Under the pieces are notes generated by a model. The model did no database searches. It saw only the letters and a list, made by a program, of their open reading frames with translations, and had not been told where the DNA came from. From the NCBI RefSeq assembly GCF_002211765.1, contig NZ_CP022133.1:310001-374000 (forward strand): DNA of 64,000 bases, read 5' to 3'. Source of the stretch: Idiomarina piscisalsi (GTDB lineage: Bacteria > Pseudomonadota > Gammaproteobacteria > Enterobacterales > Alteromonadaceae). Position 1 is the first letter of the stretch. Each line of letters opens with the position of its first letter. The position numbers and the translations under genes were made by a program. Positions 37,429 through 47,274 of this stretch are shown one piece after another.

Positions 37429-39209
37429 GAGTGCGAACTAACAAGCTTTAAGCGTCTGGGAGCCTGGCGGTGGCAATGGTAACAATAGCTGCCGCCAAAA
37501 CGTTTTGCTTCCTTCTTGGCTTCGGTTGCAAGTAACGCAACGTCGTGGTGCGACTCACAAAGCTTAGCATCAGGGCTGACAACGCCAACCGCAATGCTCA
37601 ATAAAGAGAAGAATGTTGGGTGACCCTCGCGGTTCACCGCCTTAATACCGCCAAGTTTTATATGTTCTTCTTGGTAAAACTGAACAATGTCCTCATCAAA
37701 CCGTTCAATGACTTTCTGGCAGCTGTTTTCAATTCTGTCGGCAGTGACAGCGGCATGATCAAATATCACGACAAAGTCATCACCGCCAATATGGCCGACG
37801 AAGTTACTGCACCCTGTCAGCGTTTTTTGCAGTAACTGAGCGACCCATTTTATCACTTGATCACCTTGCTCATAGCCGTAAATATCGTTGTAGGGTTTAA
37901 AGTGGTTTAAATCGAAGTAGGCAACGCTAAATTGACGTTGTTCTCTCAGTTTTTCGTTGATAACACGATTGATTGCGACGTTGCCGGGCAATTGAGTCAA
38001 CGGATTCGCATGTCGAGCATCGTTAATTTTCAGTTCGGTTATTTTGCGTAGCAAGCTTTTTATCGAGGCCACGCCGTAATAGCCGTTGTTGCGAGTAACA
38101 ATAATATGTTGGTAGACATCGGTTTCGTCATGCTCAGTAATTAACTGACTGACGTCTTCCAGCGACGCTTGCCAGTCGACAGCAATAGGCTCTTTTTCCA
38201 TTATGTGAGCAACAAGTTTATTGGCATTCAGTGCATGTCCATACGATCCAGAAAACCGCTCTAATAACTTTTCCCGGCTGATGACGCCGACCACTTTTTC
38301 GTGGCGAGTGACAGGAAGTAATGACAATGCCGCATTTTTGGTAAAGCGGTTCAGTGCTTCTAAAGCCGGTTCATCATCAGCAATAATTTCCAGCGAATTA
38401 ACAACGCTGGCAATCGTTTCATTATAACCGCCTTTTACTGGCTTATAGGTGTTTAAAAGTGATGGTTGAACATTATGCACCGGTAATTTATCAGGCTTAC
38501 CAAACAGATACCCCTGACAGTGTTTAATGCCTAACGCGTGAAGTTGTTCAAGTTCCTCTTTGGTTTCAATCCCCTCGGCAATCACCTTTGTTTGTATGTT
38601 TTTTGCCAACGATAGAATGCTTTGCACAAATTCTCTTTTCACCGATGATTCATGAATATCCTGAACGAAATAGCGGTCAACTTTAACGTAATCGGGGTGT
38701 AGCTCAGACCAAAGCTTTAAACCGGAGTAACCAGCGCCTAAGTCGTCTATGGCTATCATAAAGCCTAATTGTCGGTAGTGAATAATGGCTTCCTTTAGGT
38801 TTTCAGTGTCTTCTATCGGATAACGCTCGGAAATTTCGATCACTATTTGGTTTGGGTCGAGGCCAAGCTGTTGTGATAGCCGTAAAGTCGAACCATGGGG
38901 GTGAGAATCATCTTTTAATACGTTGGGGTTTACGTTTAAAAACAGTTTGCCGGTCATGCCCTGACGCTGAAACTCTTTTAGTGCGGCATAACGGCAGGCA
39001 AGCTCCAGCTCAGATAGTAAATCGCACTCATTGGCAACAGAGAAGAGCTTATCGGGAAACTCCAGAGCGTGACTTCTGGGTCCTCGAATGAGCGACTCAT
39101 GGCCAATGACACAACCGCGGGCAGTATCAACAACAGGTTGAAATAAGGGAAACAGTTGTTGATTTTCAATCAGTGAAATGAGCGCCTGGCGGCTATCACA
39201 CGTCGACAT
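37425..39209 (-). CDS. EAL-CBS-GGDEF cyclic-di-GMP signalling protein
   Basis: About 594 residues, no membrane segment. The EAL domain comes first (about 15-250) with ESLIR at 38-42, AIDDLGAGYSGL and VIAEGIET, so phosphodiesterase residues look intact. A tandem CBS pair (about 265-390) would sense a nucleotide. The GGDEF domain ends the protein with GGDDF at 475-479 instead of GG(D/E)EF and no RxxD site, so its cyclase activity is doubtful. The ATG at 39209 follows AGGAGG by 4 nt; that site is buried in a long hairpin. purD lies upstream. Confidence 0.9.
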   Translation of the reverse strand: MSTCDSRQALISLIENQQLFPLFQPVVDTARGCVIGHESLIRGPRSHALEFPDKLFSVANECDLLSELELACRYAALKEFQRQGMTGKLFLNVNPNVLKDDSHPHGSTLRLSQQLGLDPNQIVIEISERYPIEDTENLKEAIIHYRQLGFMIAIDDLGAGYSGLKLWSELHPDYVKVDRYFVQDIHESSVKREFVQSILSLAKNIQTKVIAEGIETKEELEQLHALGIKHCQGYLFGKPDKLPVHNVQPSLLNTYKPVKGGYNETIASVVNSLEIIADDEPALEALNRFTKNAALSLLPVTRHEKVVGVISREKLLERFSGSYGHALNANKLVAHIMEKEPIAVDWQASLEDVSQLITEHDETDVYQHIIVTRNNGYYGVASIKSLLRKITELKINDARHANPLTQLPGNVAINRVINEKLREQRQFSVAYFDLNHFKPYNDIYGYEQGDQVIKWVAQLLQKTLTGCSNFVGHIGGDDFVVIFDHAAVTADRIENSCQKVIERFDEDIVQFYQEEHIKLGGIKAVNREGHPTFFSLLSIAVGVVSPDAKLCESHHDVALLATEAKKEAKRFGGSYCYHCHRQAPRRLKLVSSHS

Positions 39210-39213
39210 AAAG

Positions 39214-39273
39214 CCTCCTGTCATAAACATCACGGATGATAAATCCGTTTTATGACGATGTTATGACAGGAGG
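39214..39273 (-). promoter_or_regulatory. Hairpin that sequesters the ribosome-binding site of the EAL-CBS-GGDEF gene
   Basis: Arms 39214-39231 and 39257-39273 pair over 17 bp with one bulged base (CCTCCTGTCATAA against TTATGACAGGAGG, then CATC/GATG). An inner hairpin ACGGAT-GATAA-ATCCGT sits at 232-248 of the same block (39232-39248). In the minus-strand RNA all six bases of the AGGAGG Shine-Dalgarno are paired. No T run follows, so it is not a terminator. It lies in the 70-nt gap after purD. Confidence 0.75.
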
Positions 39274-39279
39274 TGAGCT

Positions 39280-40563
39280 TTAGCTTTCGCGTTTAATGGC
39301 TCTGTGAGCGATATCCGTACGGAAATAAACATTGTCCCAGTTAATACCGTTGACTAGGTCATAAGCTTGCTTCTGAGCTTCAGTGACTGTGTTACCCAGT
39401 GCAGTGCAGCAGAGCACACGCCCACCGCTGGTAACAACGTGTCCATTTTCCATTTTAGTACCGGCGTGAAAGACCTTTTGATTCTCAGACTCAGTATTTG
39501 GTAAGCCTTGAATAACGTCGTCTTTCTTATAACTGTCTGGGTAGCCGCCAGCAGCCATAACAACGCCTACCGCTGCGCGCTCGTCAAACTCGATAGGGGC
39601 TTGGTTTAGTTTACCGTCAACGGCTTGCAAGCATAGCTCCACCAAGTCTGATTTCAAACGCATCATAATAGGTTGTGTTTCCGGATCTCCAAAACGGCAG
39701 TTATATTCGAGTACTTTGGCAGTACCGTCGTTAGCAATCATTAAGCCAGCGTATAGGAAACCTTTGTAAGGAGCTCCTTCAGCAGCCATTCCGTCAACAG
39801 TCGGTTTAATAACATGGCGCATTACCCAATCATGGATAGCTGGAGACACGACGGGCGCGGGAGAGTAGGCTCCCATGCCACCGGTGTTCGGGCCAGTATC
39901 GCCATTGTCACGAGCCTTATGATCCTGGCTAGAGGCAAACGGTATTGCGCGTTCACCGTCAACCATAACAATGAAAGAGGCTTCTTCACCAGTTAAGAAT
40001 TCTTCAATAACCACGCGGTGACCAGCGTCACCAAAGCGGTTGCCGGCCAACATGTCATCAATTGCTGCGTTCGCTTGCTCTAGGGTTTCAGCGATAATAA
40101 CGCCTTTACCAGCCGCTAAGCCGTCCGCCTTAATGACAATAGGCACACCTTTTTCCGCAACATAGGCTTTTGCAGGCTCTACTTCAGTGAAGTTTTGGTA
40201 GTCAGCGGTTGGAATATTGTGGCGCTGCAGGAAGTCTTTGCTGAACGCTTTAGAGCCCTCCAGTTGAGCCGCTTTGGCTGTCGGGCCAAAAGCGGCTAGT
40301 CCGGCTTCACTGAACTTGTCGACAATGCCAGCAACCAAAGGAGCTTCAGGCCCAACAATGGTGAGACCGATGTCTTCTTGCTTGGCAAAGTTAAGCAGAC
40401 CATCAATGTCTTCGGCTGCAATATCAACATTTGTGAGGTGTGGCTCACGCTCGGTACCTGCATTGCCAGGAGCTACAAAGACACAGTCTACTTGTGAAGA
40501 CTGCGCTGCTTTCCACGCCAGTGCGTGTTCACGGCCTCCGCCGCCAACAACCAAAACTTTCAT
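39280..40563 (-). CDS. purD: Phosphoribosylamine-glycine ligase
   Basis: ATP-grasp enzyme joining phosphoribosylamine and glycine in de novo purine synthesis; 427 residues, normal length. The start MKVLVVGGGGREHALAW and the ATP-grasp segments (KADGLAAGKGVIIAET; PNTGGMGAYSPAPV; LEYNCRFGDPETQ) are intact. In E. coli purD directly follows purH; here a methyltransferase-like lipoprotein gene lies between them, with 8 nt before purD. Confidence 0.97.
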   Translation of the reverse strand: MKVLVVGGGGREHALAWKAAQSSQVDCVFVAPGNAGTEREPHLTNVDIAAEDIDGLLNFAKQEDIGLTIVGPEAPLVAGIVDKFSEAGLAAFGPTAKAAQLEGSKAFSKDFLQRHNIPTADYQNFTEVEPAKAYVAEKGVPIVIKADGLAAGKGVIIAETLEQANAAIDDMLAGNRFGDAGHRVVIEEFLTGEEASFIVMVDGERAIPFASSQDHKARDNGDTGPNTGGMGAYSPAPVVSPAIHDWVMRHVIKPTVDGMAAEGAPYKGFLYAGLMIANDGTAKVLEYNCRFGDPETQPIMMRLKSDLVELCLQAVDGKLNQAPIEFDERAAVGVVMAAGGYPDSYKKDDVIQGLPNTESENQKVFHAGTKMENGHVVTSGGRVLCCTALGNTVTEAQKQAYDLVNGINWDNVYFRTDIAHRAIKRES

Positions 40564-40571
40564 GAGTATCC

Positions 40572-41435
40572 TTATTCTACGGGTTTTCTAAATTTCAGTG
40601 TGAATCGGTCGCTCTCACCGATAGCTTTATAAACTTCCGCGTCGTCACCATCTTCTACATTCAGTGTTGGTGGTAAGTTCCAAACACCGTTGGGATGGTC
40701 CGCTGTATCTTTCGGGTTTGCATTAATGTCACTGCTTTCGACCAGCTCAAAGCCTGCCTTCTTTGCAAGGTCAATGACCCAGCTTTCTTTAATGTAACCA
40801 CTGTTTTCCATAGCGCCGTCATCGGCACTTTCCGGTAAACGGTGATCAACCACACCCAAAATACCATCCGGAATTAGCGCTTGATGGAATTGACGGAAAG
40901 CATCCAGCACCGCTTCTTCGCCGCCACTCATATACCAATTGTGTAAGTTACGGAAGGTCAGTATGCGGTCAGCGCTGTTTGGCGGCGCAATGTCTGTTTC
41001 CAATGGCGTTAATGGTGCAAACTGAGTCAGCTCTACATTGCCAAATACCGCTTCGCTGGTCAGGCGCTCTTTAAATTTATTGAGCGAACGTTGGTAGTAG
41101 TCGCTTTGTGTGTCTTCGGGGAAGTGAGCTGCGTAAAATGTCCCTTCTTCGGCAAGATATGGCGCCAGAATTTCGCTGTAATAACCTCCGCCCGGCCATA
41201 TTTCCACAACCGTCATGGATGGCTCAAGTTCGAAAAACGCTAGTGTTTCTTTTGGGTGACGGAACTGATCTCGCTCAACATACGCGGGCGTACGATCATC
41301 ATGATTGACCGCTTGTTCCAACGTTATTGAAGCTCCCTGCTCGGTGCTCGCTGGTGCGGATGACTTAGGGCCGCTATCACAAGCCGACAGAGCTAACAGC
41401 GATACCATAGATAATGCGATTGCAGAATATTTCAT
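40572..41435 (-). CDS. Methyltransferase-fold lipoprotein (COG4798-like)
   Basis: A 287-residue protein with a lipoprotein signal (lipobox ALSAC) and a class I methyltransferase-like domain: VVEIWPGGGYYSEILAPYL is the SAM-loop equivalent, followed by AHFPEDTQSDYYQ and ILTFRNLHNWYMSG. I recognise it as the predicted-methyltransferase group COG4798. An exported SAM-dependent enzyme is puzzling, since SAM is not expected in the periplasm, so the activity is doubtful. It lies between purH and purD, 86 nt after the former and 8 nt before the latter. Confidence 0.78.
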   Translation of the reverse strand: MKYSAIALSMVSLLALSACDSGPKSSAPASTEQGASITLEQAVNHDDRTPAYVERDQFRHPKETLAFFELEPSMTVVEIWPGGGYYSEILAPYLAEEGTFYAAHFPEDTQSDYYQRSLNKFKERLTSEAVFGNVELTQFAPLTPLETDIAPPNSADRILTFRNLHNWYMSGGEEAVLDAFRQFHQALIPDGILGVVDHRLPESADDGAMENSGYIKESWVIDLAKKAGFELVESSDINANPKDTADHPNGVWNLPPTLNVEDGDDAEVYKAIGESDRFTLKFRKPVE

Positions 41436-41475
41436 AAACCTGCCTCTTCGTTTTTATAAGTGTTTGTAAAGATTA

Positions 41476-41493
41476 GCCCCGAATCGTCGGGGC
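41476..41493 (-). terminator. Possible weak terminator or stem after purH
   Basis: GCCCCGA (41476-41482) and TCGGGGC (41487-41493), 4-nt loop. On the minus strand only a weak T-rich stretch follows (TAATCTTT). It may partly end purH transcripts before the lipoprotein gene. Confidence 0.4.
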
Positions 41494-41521
41494 AGCAAAT
41501 AACATCACTTATCACTACGCA

Positions 41522-43078
41522 TTAATGGCGGAAATGGCGCATTCCGGTAAAGACCATGGCAATACCGTGCTCGTCTGCGGCCGCTATAATTTCGTCGTCG
41601 CGAATAGACCCACCGGGTTGAATAATCGCTTTAATGCCAGCTTCAGCGGCAGCATCGATACCGTCCCTGAATGGGAAGAATGCGTCAGATGCCATGACTG
41701 AACCTTCGACTTGAAGACCTTCATCAGCTGCTTTAATGCCAGCAATTTTTGCGCTGTAAACCCGACTCATTTGTCCAGCGCCAACACCAATGGTCATACC
41801 GTCTTTGGCATAGACAATGGCATTTGACTTAACAAACTTAGCGACCTTCCAGCAGAACATCAGGTCAGTCATTTGTTCTTGGGTTGGTTGAACCTTGCTA
41901 ACGATGCTCAACTCGTCTGCATTAAAGTCCTCGGTATCGGTATCTTGCACTAACAGGCCACCGGTGACGCGTTTATAGTCGAGTTGAGTCCCAGAGTCAG
42001 CCCACTGGCCGCATTCGAGCAAACGCACATTTTTCTTACCGGAGACAGCTTCTTTTGCGGCATCGCTGACGCTTGGTGCGATAATCACTTCAACAAACTG
42101 GCGTTCAACAATGGCAGTTGCGGTCGCTTCATCGAGCTCGCGATTAAATGCAATGATGCCACCAAACGCTGAGGTTGGGTCGGTTTTGAACGCCCGGTCG
42201 TAAGCGTCGGAAATAGATTCACCAATAGCAACGCCGCATGGATTCGCGTGCTTGACGATAACACAAGCCGGTTCAACGAAGCTTTTCACACATTCTAACG
42301 CGGCGTCGGTATCGGCAATGTTATTGAACGACAGTGCTTTGCCTTGCAGCTGTTTAGCCGTAGACACGTTACCTTCAGGCGCATTGCTCTCAGTGTAGAA
42401 TGCTGCTGATTGATGCGAGTTTTCTCCGTAGCGTAGGTCTTGTTTCTTCGATACTTGCAGGTTTAATGTGCGGGCGAAGTCATTGTCGCTTAACTGTTTG
42501 CCCAGATAATTTGCTATCATGCCATCGTATTGCGCAGTATGCTCAAACGCGGCAACCGCTAAATCAAAGCGAGTATCGTAGCTGACAGTGCCACTGTTAT
42601 TCATTTCACTTAGAACGCGGTCATAGTCAGACGCATTAACCACAATAGTGACATCTCTATGGTTTTTCGCTGCGGCTCGAACCATAGTTGGCCCACCGAT
42701 ATCAATATTCTCAATCGCGTCTTCTAACGTACAGCCTTCTGTAGCAACGGTTTCGGCAAACGGGTAGAGGTTTACAACAACCATGTCGATCGGCGCGATA
42801 TTTTGTTCCTGCATAACGGCCTGATCAATGTCACGACGGCCCAGAATCCCACCGTGAACTTTCGGATGCAGTGTCTTAACACGACCGCCCATAATTTCCG
42901 TTTGTCCGGTGTGCTCAGAGACATCAATTACGGTTAAGCCAGAGTCGCGTAAGAGTTTGGCCGTGCCGCCTGTAGAGAGTATTTCAATATTCTTTGCTGC
43001 TAATGCCTGGGCAAACTCAACAATGCCTGTTTTATCTGAAACACTAATTAACGCGCGTTGAATAGGACGGTTTTCCAT
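41522..43078 (-). CDS. purH: Bifunctional AICAR formyltransferase/IMP cyclohydrolase
   Basis: Catalyses the last two steps of IMP synthesis; about 518 residues, normal. The N-terminal MGS-like IMP cyclohydrolase domain ([44 protein letters not shown]) is followed by the AICAR transformylase domain ([35 protein letters not shown]). The ATG at 43078 (MENRPIQ) is chosen because AAAGG precedes it; an upstream in-frame start would run into the fis terminator. Only about 40 nt separate that terminator's T run from the start codon. Confidence 0.96.
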   Translation of the reverse strand: MENRPIQRALISVSDKTGIVEFAQALAAKNIEILSTGGTAKLLRDSGLTVIDVSEHTGQTEIMGGRVKTLHPKVHGGILGRRDIDQAVMQEQNIAPIDMVVVNLYPFAETVATEGCTLEDAIENIDIGGPTMVRAAAKNHRDVTIVVNASDYDRVLSEMNNSGTVSYDTRFDLAVAAFEHTAQYDGMIANYLGKQLSDNDFARTLNLQVSKKQDLRYGENSHQSAAFYTESNAPEGNVSTAKQLQGKALSFNNIADTDAALECVKSFVEPACVIVKHANPCGVAIGESISDAYDRAFKTDPTSAFGGIIAFNRELDEATATAIVERQFVEVIIAPSVSDAAKEAVSGKKNVRLLECGQWADSGTQLDYKRVTGGLLVQDTDTEDFNADELSIVSKVQPTQEQMTDLMFCWKVAKFVKSNAIVYAKDGMTIGVGAGQMSRVYSAKIAGIKAADEGLQVEGSVMASDAFFPFRDGIDAAAEAGIKAIIQPGGSIRDDEIIAAADEHGIAMVFTGMRHFRH

Positions 43079-43116
43079 GGTTTTGCCTTTCTGTTCTAAG
43101 TTACTTTTTAAGCCAT

Positions 43117-43140
43117 AAAAAAAAGGCGCCAAAAGGCGCC
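43117..43140 (-). terminator. Strong Rho-independent terminator after fis
   Basis: Minus-strand RNA: GGCGCC, loop UUUU, GGCGCC, then eight U (43124-43117). It separates dusB-fis from purH. A possible purH promoter (TTGGCG, 16 bp, TAAAAA) would overlap it, but the match is poor. Confidence 0.85.
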
Positions 43141-43151
43141 CAAAAATCGTA

Positions 43152-43445
43152 TTAGTTCATGCCGTATTTTTTCAGCTTTTTGCGTAAGGTGCCGCGATTA
43201 ATGCCAAGCATGGTTGCGGCGCGGGTTTGATTACCCCGGGTGTAAGTCATGACCTCTTCAAGTAACGGTGCTTCTACTTCTGACAGCACCAGTTCGTACA
43301 GCTCTTCTGGATCCTGACCGTCAAGCTGGCGCAGGAAGCTGTGCAGTGCTTGCTTTACGGAATCACGCAGTGGCTTAGGCTGAGCGTTGTTTCCGATAGT
43401 GGTCAGGGGAGATACATTCTCACGATTAGGGTTTTGATCAAACAT
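43152..43445 (-). CDS. fis: DNA-binding protein Fis
   Basis: Nucleoid protein and activator of rRNA promoters and many recombination events. The 97-residue length is normal; the C-terminal half ([20 protein letters not shown]) is the helix-turn-helix almost identical to E. coli Fis, and the helical dimer region [18 protein letters not shown] precedes it. It follows dusB by 7 nt as in E. coli. An rrn operon it may activate lies at 57.5 kb in the same window. Confidence 0.97.
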   Translation of the reverse strand: MFDQNPNRENVSPLTTIGNNAQPKPLRDSVKQALHSFLRQLDGQDPEELYELVLSEVEAPLLEEVMTYTRGNQTRAATMLGINRGTLRKKLKKYGMN

Positions 43446-43452
43446 AATACGC

Positions 43453-44424
43453 TTATCTCTTCTCTACAGTGACAAAATAATCTTCGAGTGCCTGGAGTTG
43501 CTCGCTGGCATCTTCCAGACGGTTAAATACCTGCCGGAACTCATCGTTACTGGCTTGCTCTTTCAAGTACCAGCCGACATGCTTTCTGGCTATACGTACA
43601 CCCTGAAAGCTGCCGTAAAAGCTGTGCAGCTGTTCAACGTGGTTAATTGTTGTTTCCGCAACTTCTGCTATTGGCGGCGGTGCTAATTCCTCACCAGTTT
43701 CCAGATAATGGCTTATTTCCCGGAATAACCATGGGTTTCCTTGTGCGCCCCGGCCAATCATGATGGCGTCAGCACCGGTATAAGCTAAAACGTCTTTCGC
43801 TTGCTGTGGCGTGCGAATATCGCCATTAGCAATAACGGGAATTGAGATTGCTTTTTTCACTGCCCGTATGGTGTCGTATTCCGCTTCGCCCTTATACATA
43901 CATGCCCGAGTCCGGCCATGCAGAGCAAGTGACTGGATACCACAGCGCTCAGCTATTCTTGCTATTTCAATTCCATTTTTATGTTCGCGATCCCAACCTG
44001 TGCGGGTTTTTAACGTGACCGGAACATCAACCGCTGAAACCACAGCCGTCAGTATTTCTTCCACAAGCTCTGGGTATTGCATCAGCGCAGAGCCTGCCAT
44101 TTTTTTATTCACTTTCTTTGCCGGGCAACCCATATTAATGTCAATAATTTGAGCGCCCATATCGACATTCACCTTAGCCGCCTCTGCCATTAGCGAAGGC
44201 TCCGAGCCTGCAATCTGCACGGCGCGAATACCTAACTCACCAGAGTGATCCATGCGTTGCCTGGACTTACCGGTTTTCCACACTTTCGGGTTACTGGACA
44301 GCATTTCAGACACTGTCAAACCTGCCCCTTTGCTGTAACACAGCTGACGAAAGGGCTGATCAGTAACTCCGGCCATGGGAGCTAGAATGACCTGATTGTC
44401 GAGTTGATATGGACCAATCCGCAT
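43453..44424 (-). CDS. dusB: tRNA-dihydrouridine synthase B
   Basis: FMN-dependent reductase that makes dihydrouridine in tRNA; 323 residues. The start [20 protein letters not shown], the catalytic cysteine in [14 protein letters not shown] and the FMN phosphate region [11 protein letters not shown] and [11 protein letters not shown] are intact. The dusB-fis pair is conserved across gammaproteobacteria. prmA ends 124 nt upstream on the same strand. Confidence 0.96.
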   Translation of the reverse strand: MRIGPYQLDNQVILAPMAGVTDQPFRQLCYSKGAGLTVSEMLSSNPKVWKTGKSRQRMDHSGELGIRAVQIAGSEPSLMAEAAKVNVDMGAQIIDINMGCPAKKVNKKMAGSALMQYPELVEEILTAVVSAVDVPVTLKTRTGWDREHKNGIEIARIAERCGIQSLALHGRTRACMYKGEAEYDTIRAVKKAISIPVIANGDIRTPQQAKDVLAYTGADAIMIGRGAQGNPWLFREISHYLETGEELAPPPIAEVAETTINHVEQLHSFYGSFQGVRIARKHVGWYLKEQASNDEFRQVFNRLEDASEQLQALEDYFVTVEKR

Positions 44425-44465
44425 CGGTTAAAAACTACTCAGCGAAAGGGGAGAGAATTTTATGG

Positions 44466-44505
44466 AATTTGCGCAATAAAGAAAAGGCTATTTATTACGC
44501 AATTT
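44466..44505. repeat. Imperfect inverted repeat upstream of dusB
   Basis: AATTTGCGCAATAAA (44466-44480) and TTTATTACGCAATTT (44491-44505) are complementary at 13 of 15 positions around a 10-nt loop. On the plus strand a T run follows, but no plus-strand gene is upstream. It may be part of the dusB-fis promoter region. Confidence 0.5.
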
Positions 44506-44548
44506 GAGTCTTTTTTTAACTTTTTACTATTGACAAAGCGAACGCTTG

Positions 44549-45430
44549 TTAACCAACTCGAGTACCGCTCAGCATTGCCCAGTCACCGTCTATGACGGGC
44601 GTGTCGAAATTAATGTCAGGCTGGTAGGCTTGCATAACATCATCGACTTGGCGTTCCAGAATACCTGACAGCACAAGCTGACCACCGGGCTTTACAAACG
44701 CCAGTATGGTGTCCGATAACTCTCTGAGTGGACCGGCAAGCACATTAGCGAGGACTAAATCGACCTGTGTTTGTGGTTGCTCACTTGGTAAGTAGACATC
44801 AAACTTGTCGCTGACACCGTTACGTTCGGCATTATCTTTGGTCGCAATGAGCGCTTGTTGATCGATATCGATACCGATGGCGTGCTTAGCGTCAAATAGC
44901 AACGCTGCGATGCCTAAAATACCGGAGCCACAGCCAAAGTCTAAGGTGGTCTTATCTTTTGGTGGGTTCGCATCAAGCCATCTCAGGCACATCGCCGTCG
45001 TTGGATGCGTACCGGTGCCAAACGCCATGCCTGGATCAAGCAAGATATTGACAGCCGATGGGTCAGGAATATCACGCCAACTTGGGCAAATCCAAAGCCG
45101 CTCACCAAATTGAATAGGGTGGAAGTTATCCATCCATTCGCGTTCCCAGTCTTTGTCTTCAAGTGCATCAGTTTTGTATTGAAGAGGCGTCGGCAGAATA
45201 GCTGACTTTTCCAGGTTAGTGACAACCGATTTAATATCAGCTTCAGCGTCGAACAACCCTGTGACAAGGGTATTTTGCCATAGCGTCACTTCGCCCGGTC
45301 TGGGCTCAAAAATAGGTGTGTCGGCGCCGTCGCGGTAGGTGACCGCTTGAGCGCCGTTACCCATGAGCATGTCGCCGACACGCGGCGCATGCTCTTCACT
45401 GCTTGAAAGTGTGAGTTGTATCCAGGCCAT
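44549..45430 (-). CDS. prmA: Ribosomal protein L11 methyltransferase
   Basis: Trimethylates L11; about 293 residues with the ATG at 45430 (MAWIQLTLSSSEEHA), matching the family start. An N-terminal substrate domain is followed by the SAM-binding motif TLDFGCGSGILGIAAL and the VLANVLAGPL motif characteristic of PrmA. The start lies a few bases after the accC stop. The accB-accC-prmA-dusB-fis order is the same as in other gammaproteobacteria. Confidence 0.96.
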   Translation of the reverse strand: MAWIQLTLSSSEEHAPRVGDMLMGNGAQAVTYRDGADTPIFEPRPGEVTLWQNTLVTGLFDAEADIKSVVTNLEKSAILPTPLQYKTDALEDKDWEREWMDNFHPIQFGERLWICPSWRDIPDPSAVNILLDPGMAFGTGTHPTTAMCLRWLDANPPKDKTTLDFGCGSGILGIAALLFDAKHAIGIDIDQQALIATKDNAERNGVSDKFDVYLPSEQPQTQVDLVLANVLAGPLRELSDTILAFVKPGGQLVLSGILERQVDDVMQAYQPDINFDTPVIDGDWAMLSGTRVG

Positions 45431-45434
45431 TCTA

Positions 45435-46784
45435 TTAATGACCACCCATACCCAGCTTTTTCTCTAAGTAATGGATGTTTGTACCACCATGCTGGAAGTT
45501 CTCATCCGCCATGATGCTTTTTTGCAGCGGCACGTTGGTTTTTATGTTCTCAATAATGAGCTCACTTAACGCGTTGCGCATACGGGCAATGGCGATATCT
45601 CGGTTTTCCCCGTAAGTAATCAGCTTTCCAATCATTGAGTCATAATTGGGTGGTACTTTATAGTCCGCATAAACGTGAGAGTCCCAACGCACACCAAAAC
45701 CACCCGGTGGATGGAAACGGGTAATTTGACCGGGCGACGGTACAAAGGTATCTGGGTCTTCAGCGTTAATACGACACTCAACAGCATGCCCACGAATAAC
45801 GACATCTTCCTGGCTGATAGAGAGTTGGCGACCAGCAGCGATGCGAAGCTGCTCTTTAATGAGGTCGATACCGGTAACCATTTCGGTGACTGGGTGCTCT
45901 ACCTGAATACGGGTGTTCATTTCTATGAAGTAGAACTCGCCGTTTTCATATAAGAATTCAAAGGTACCGGCACCGCGATAGCCAATTTCAATACAGGCTT
46001 TGGCGCAGCGCTCGCCGATGAACTTACGCATTTCCGGTGTGATACCCGGGGCCGGCGCTTCTTCCACTACTTTTTGGTGGCGACGCTGCATGGAGCAGTC
46101 ACGTTCACCTAAATGGATAGCATTACCCTGGCCGTCGGCTAGAACCTGAACCTCGACGTGGCGAGGATTCTCCAGGAACTTTTCCATATAGACAACGGGG
46201 TTCCCGAAAGCAGCGCGAGCTTCGTTTTGCGTCATACTAATAGCGCTTAGCAGTTCGCTTTCCTGACGCACTACGCGCATACCGCGACCACCGCCGCCGC
46301 CGGCTGCTTTGATAATAATTGGGTAACCGATGCGTTTAGCGAGCTTAATATTGCGCTCATTGTCGTCGTCTAATGGACCGTCTGATCCCGGGACGCAAGG
46401 AACACCCGCTTTTTTCATCGCTTTGATTGCTGACACTTTGTCGCCCATCAGGCGAATAACGTCTGCTGTTGGGCCGACGAAAACAAAGCCAGATTGTTCA
46501 ACCTGCTCAGCGAAGTCTGCGTTCTCCGCTAAGAAGCCGTAGCCTGGGTGGATAGCTGCAGAGTCGGTAATTTCCGCTGCACTAATAATTCTGGGAATGT
46601 TCAAATAGCTTTCATTCGCCGGTGCTTTACCAATACAGATAGCTTCATCAGCTAGCAGTACGTGTTTTAAATTTCTGTCGACCGTCGAGTGAACCGCAAC
46701 CGTTTTAATGCCAAGCTCTTTACAAGCTCGCAAAATTCTCAGTGCAATTTCGCCGCGGTTGGCTATGACCACTTTATCTAACAT
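45435..46784 (-). CDS. accC: Biotin carboxylase subunit of acetyl-CoA carboxylase
   Basis: ATP-grasp enzyme that carboxylates the biotin of AccB in the first step of fatty-acid synthesis; 449 residues, normal length. Visible motifs: [16 protein letters not shown], the glycine-rich ATP loop [14 protein letters not shown], and the catalytic [16 protein letters not shown]. It lies 20 nt downstream of accB, as an operon with it. Confidence 0.98.
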   Translation of the reverse strand: MLDKVVIANRGEIALRILRACKELGIKTVAVHSTVDRNLKHVLLADEAICIGKAPANESYLNIPRIISAAEITDSAAIHPGYGFLAENADFAEQVEQSGFVFVGPTADVIRLMGDKVSAIKAMKKAGVPCVPGSDGPLDDDNERNIKLAKRIGYPIIIKAAGGGGGRGMRVVRQESELLSAISMTQNEARAAFGNPVVYMEKFLENPRHVEVQVLADGQGNAIHLGERDCSMQRRHQKVVEEAPAPGITPEMRKFIGERCAKACIEIGYRGAGTFEFLYENGEFYFIEMNTRIQVEHPVTEMVTGIDLIKEQLRIAAGRQLSISQEDVVIRGHAVECRINAEDPDTFVPSPGQITRFHPPGGFGVRWDSHVYADYKVPPNYDSMIGKLITYGENRDIAIARMRNALSELIIENIKTNVPLQKSIMADENFQHGGTNIHYLEKKLGMGGH

Positions 46785-46804
46785 GACAAATTCCTGCGGT
46801 TACT

Positions 46805-47266
46805 TTATTCGATAACAAATAGTGGCTGATCAAACTCAACTGGTTCTTCGTTTTCGACCAGAATTTGCTTCACAACACCGGACTTGTCCGCTTCAATTTG
46901 GTTCATCATTTTCATTGCTTCAACAATGCACAGCGTATCGCCAGCGTTGACTCGCGAACCGACAGTGACGAATGGTTTTGCATCTGGCGAAGGCGCTTCA
47001 TAGAAGGTACCTACCATTGGCGAGCGAACGATATGACCGGATATTTCCTCACTGGGTGCTTCAGCACTGTCTGCAGCCGCCGGAGCTGGCTGAGCTTGAG
47101 GTGCCGCCTGAGGTGCTGGTTGTGGAGCATATTGAACAGGTGCCGGCGCGGCTTGAGCGCTGTATCGGTTAATACGAACCGACTCTTCGCCTTCAGTAAT
47201 TTCTAACTCAGCTACACCTGACTCTTCAACCAGTTCAATCAATTTCTTAATTTTACGAATGTCCAT
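46805..47266 (-). CDS. accB: Biotin carboxyl carrier protein of acetyl-CoA carboxylase
   Basis: A 153-residue carrier. An N-terminal helical part ([17 protein letters not shown]) leads to a Pro/Ala/Gln-rich linker (about residues 38-70) and the biotinyl domain, with the biotin lysine in [12 protein letters not shown]. The thumb-like segment found in AccB proteins ([18 protein letters not shown]) is present. It is 8 nt downstream of aroQ and 20 nt before accC. Confidence 0.98.
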   Translation of the reverse strand: MDIRKIKKLIELVEESGVAELEITEGEESVRINRYSAQAAPAPVQYAPQPAPQAAPQAQPAPAAADSAEAPSEEISGHIVRSPMVGTFYEAPSPDAKPFVTVGSRVNAGDTLCIVEAMKMMNQIEADKSGVVKQILVENEEPVEFDQPLFVIE

Positions 47267-47274
47267 GCTAACGC

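Noticed and set aside
39214..39273. The long hairpin as a terminator of purD
   Set aside because: No T run follows on the minus strand, and the stem contains the downstream Shine-Dalgarno.
44466..44520. The AT-rich inverted repeat plus T run as a plus-strand terminator
   Set aside because: No plus-strand gene lies upstream for several kilobases, so a terminator there has nothing to end.
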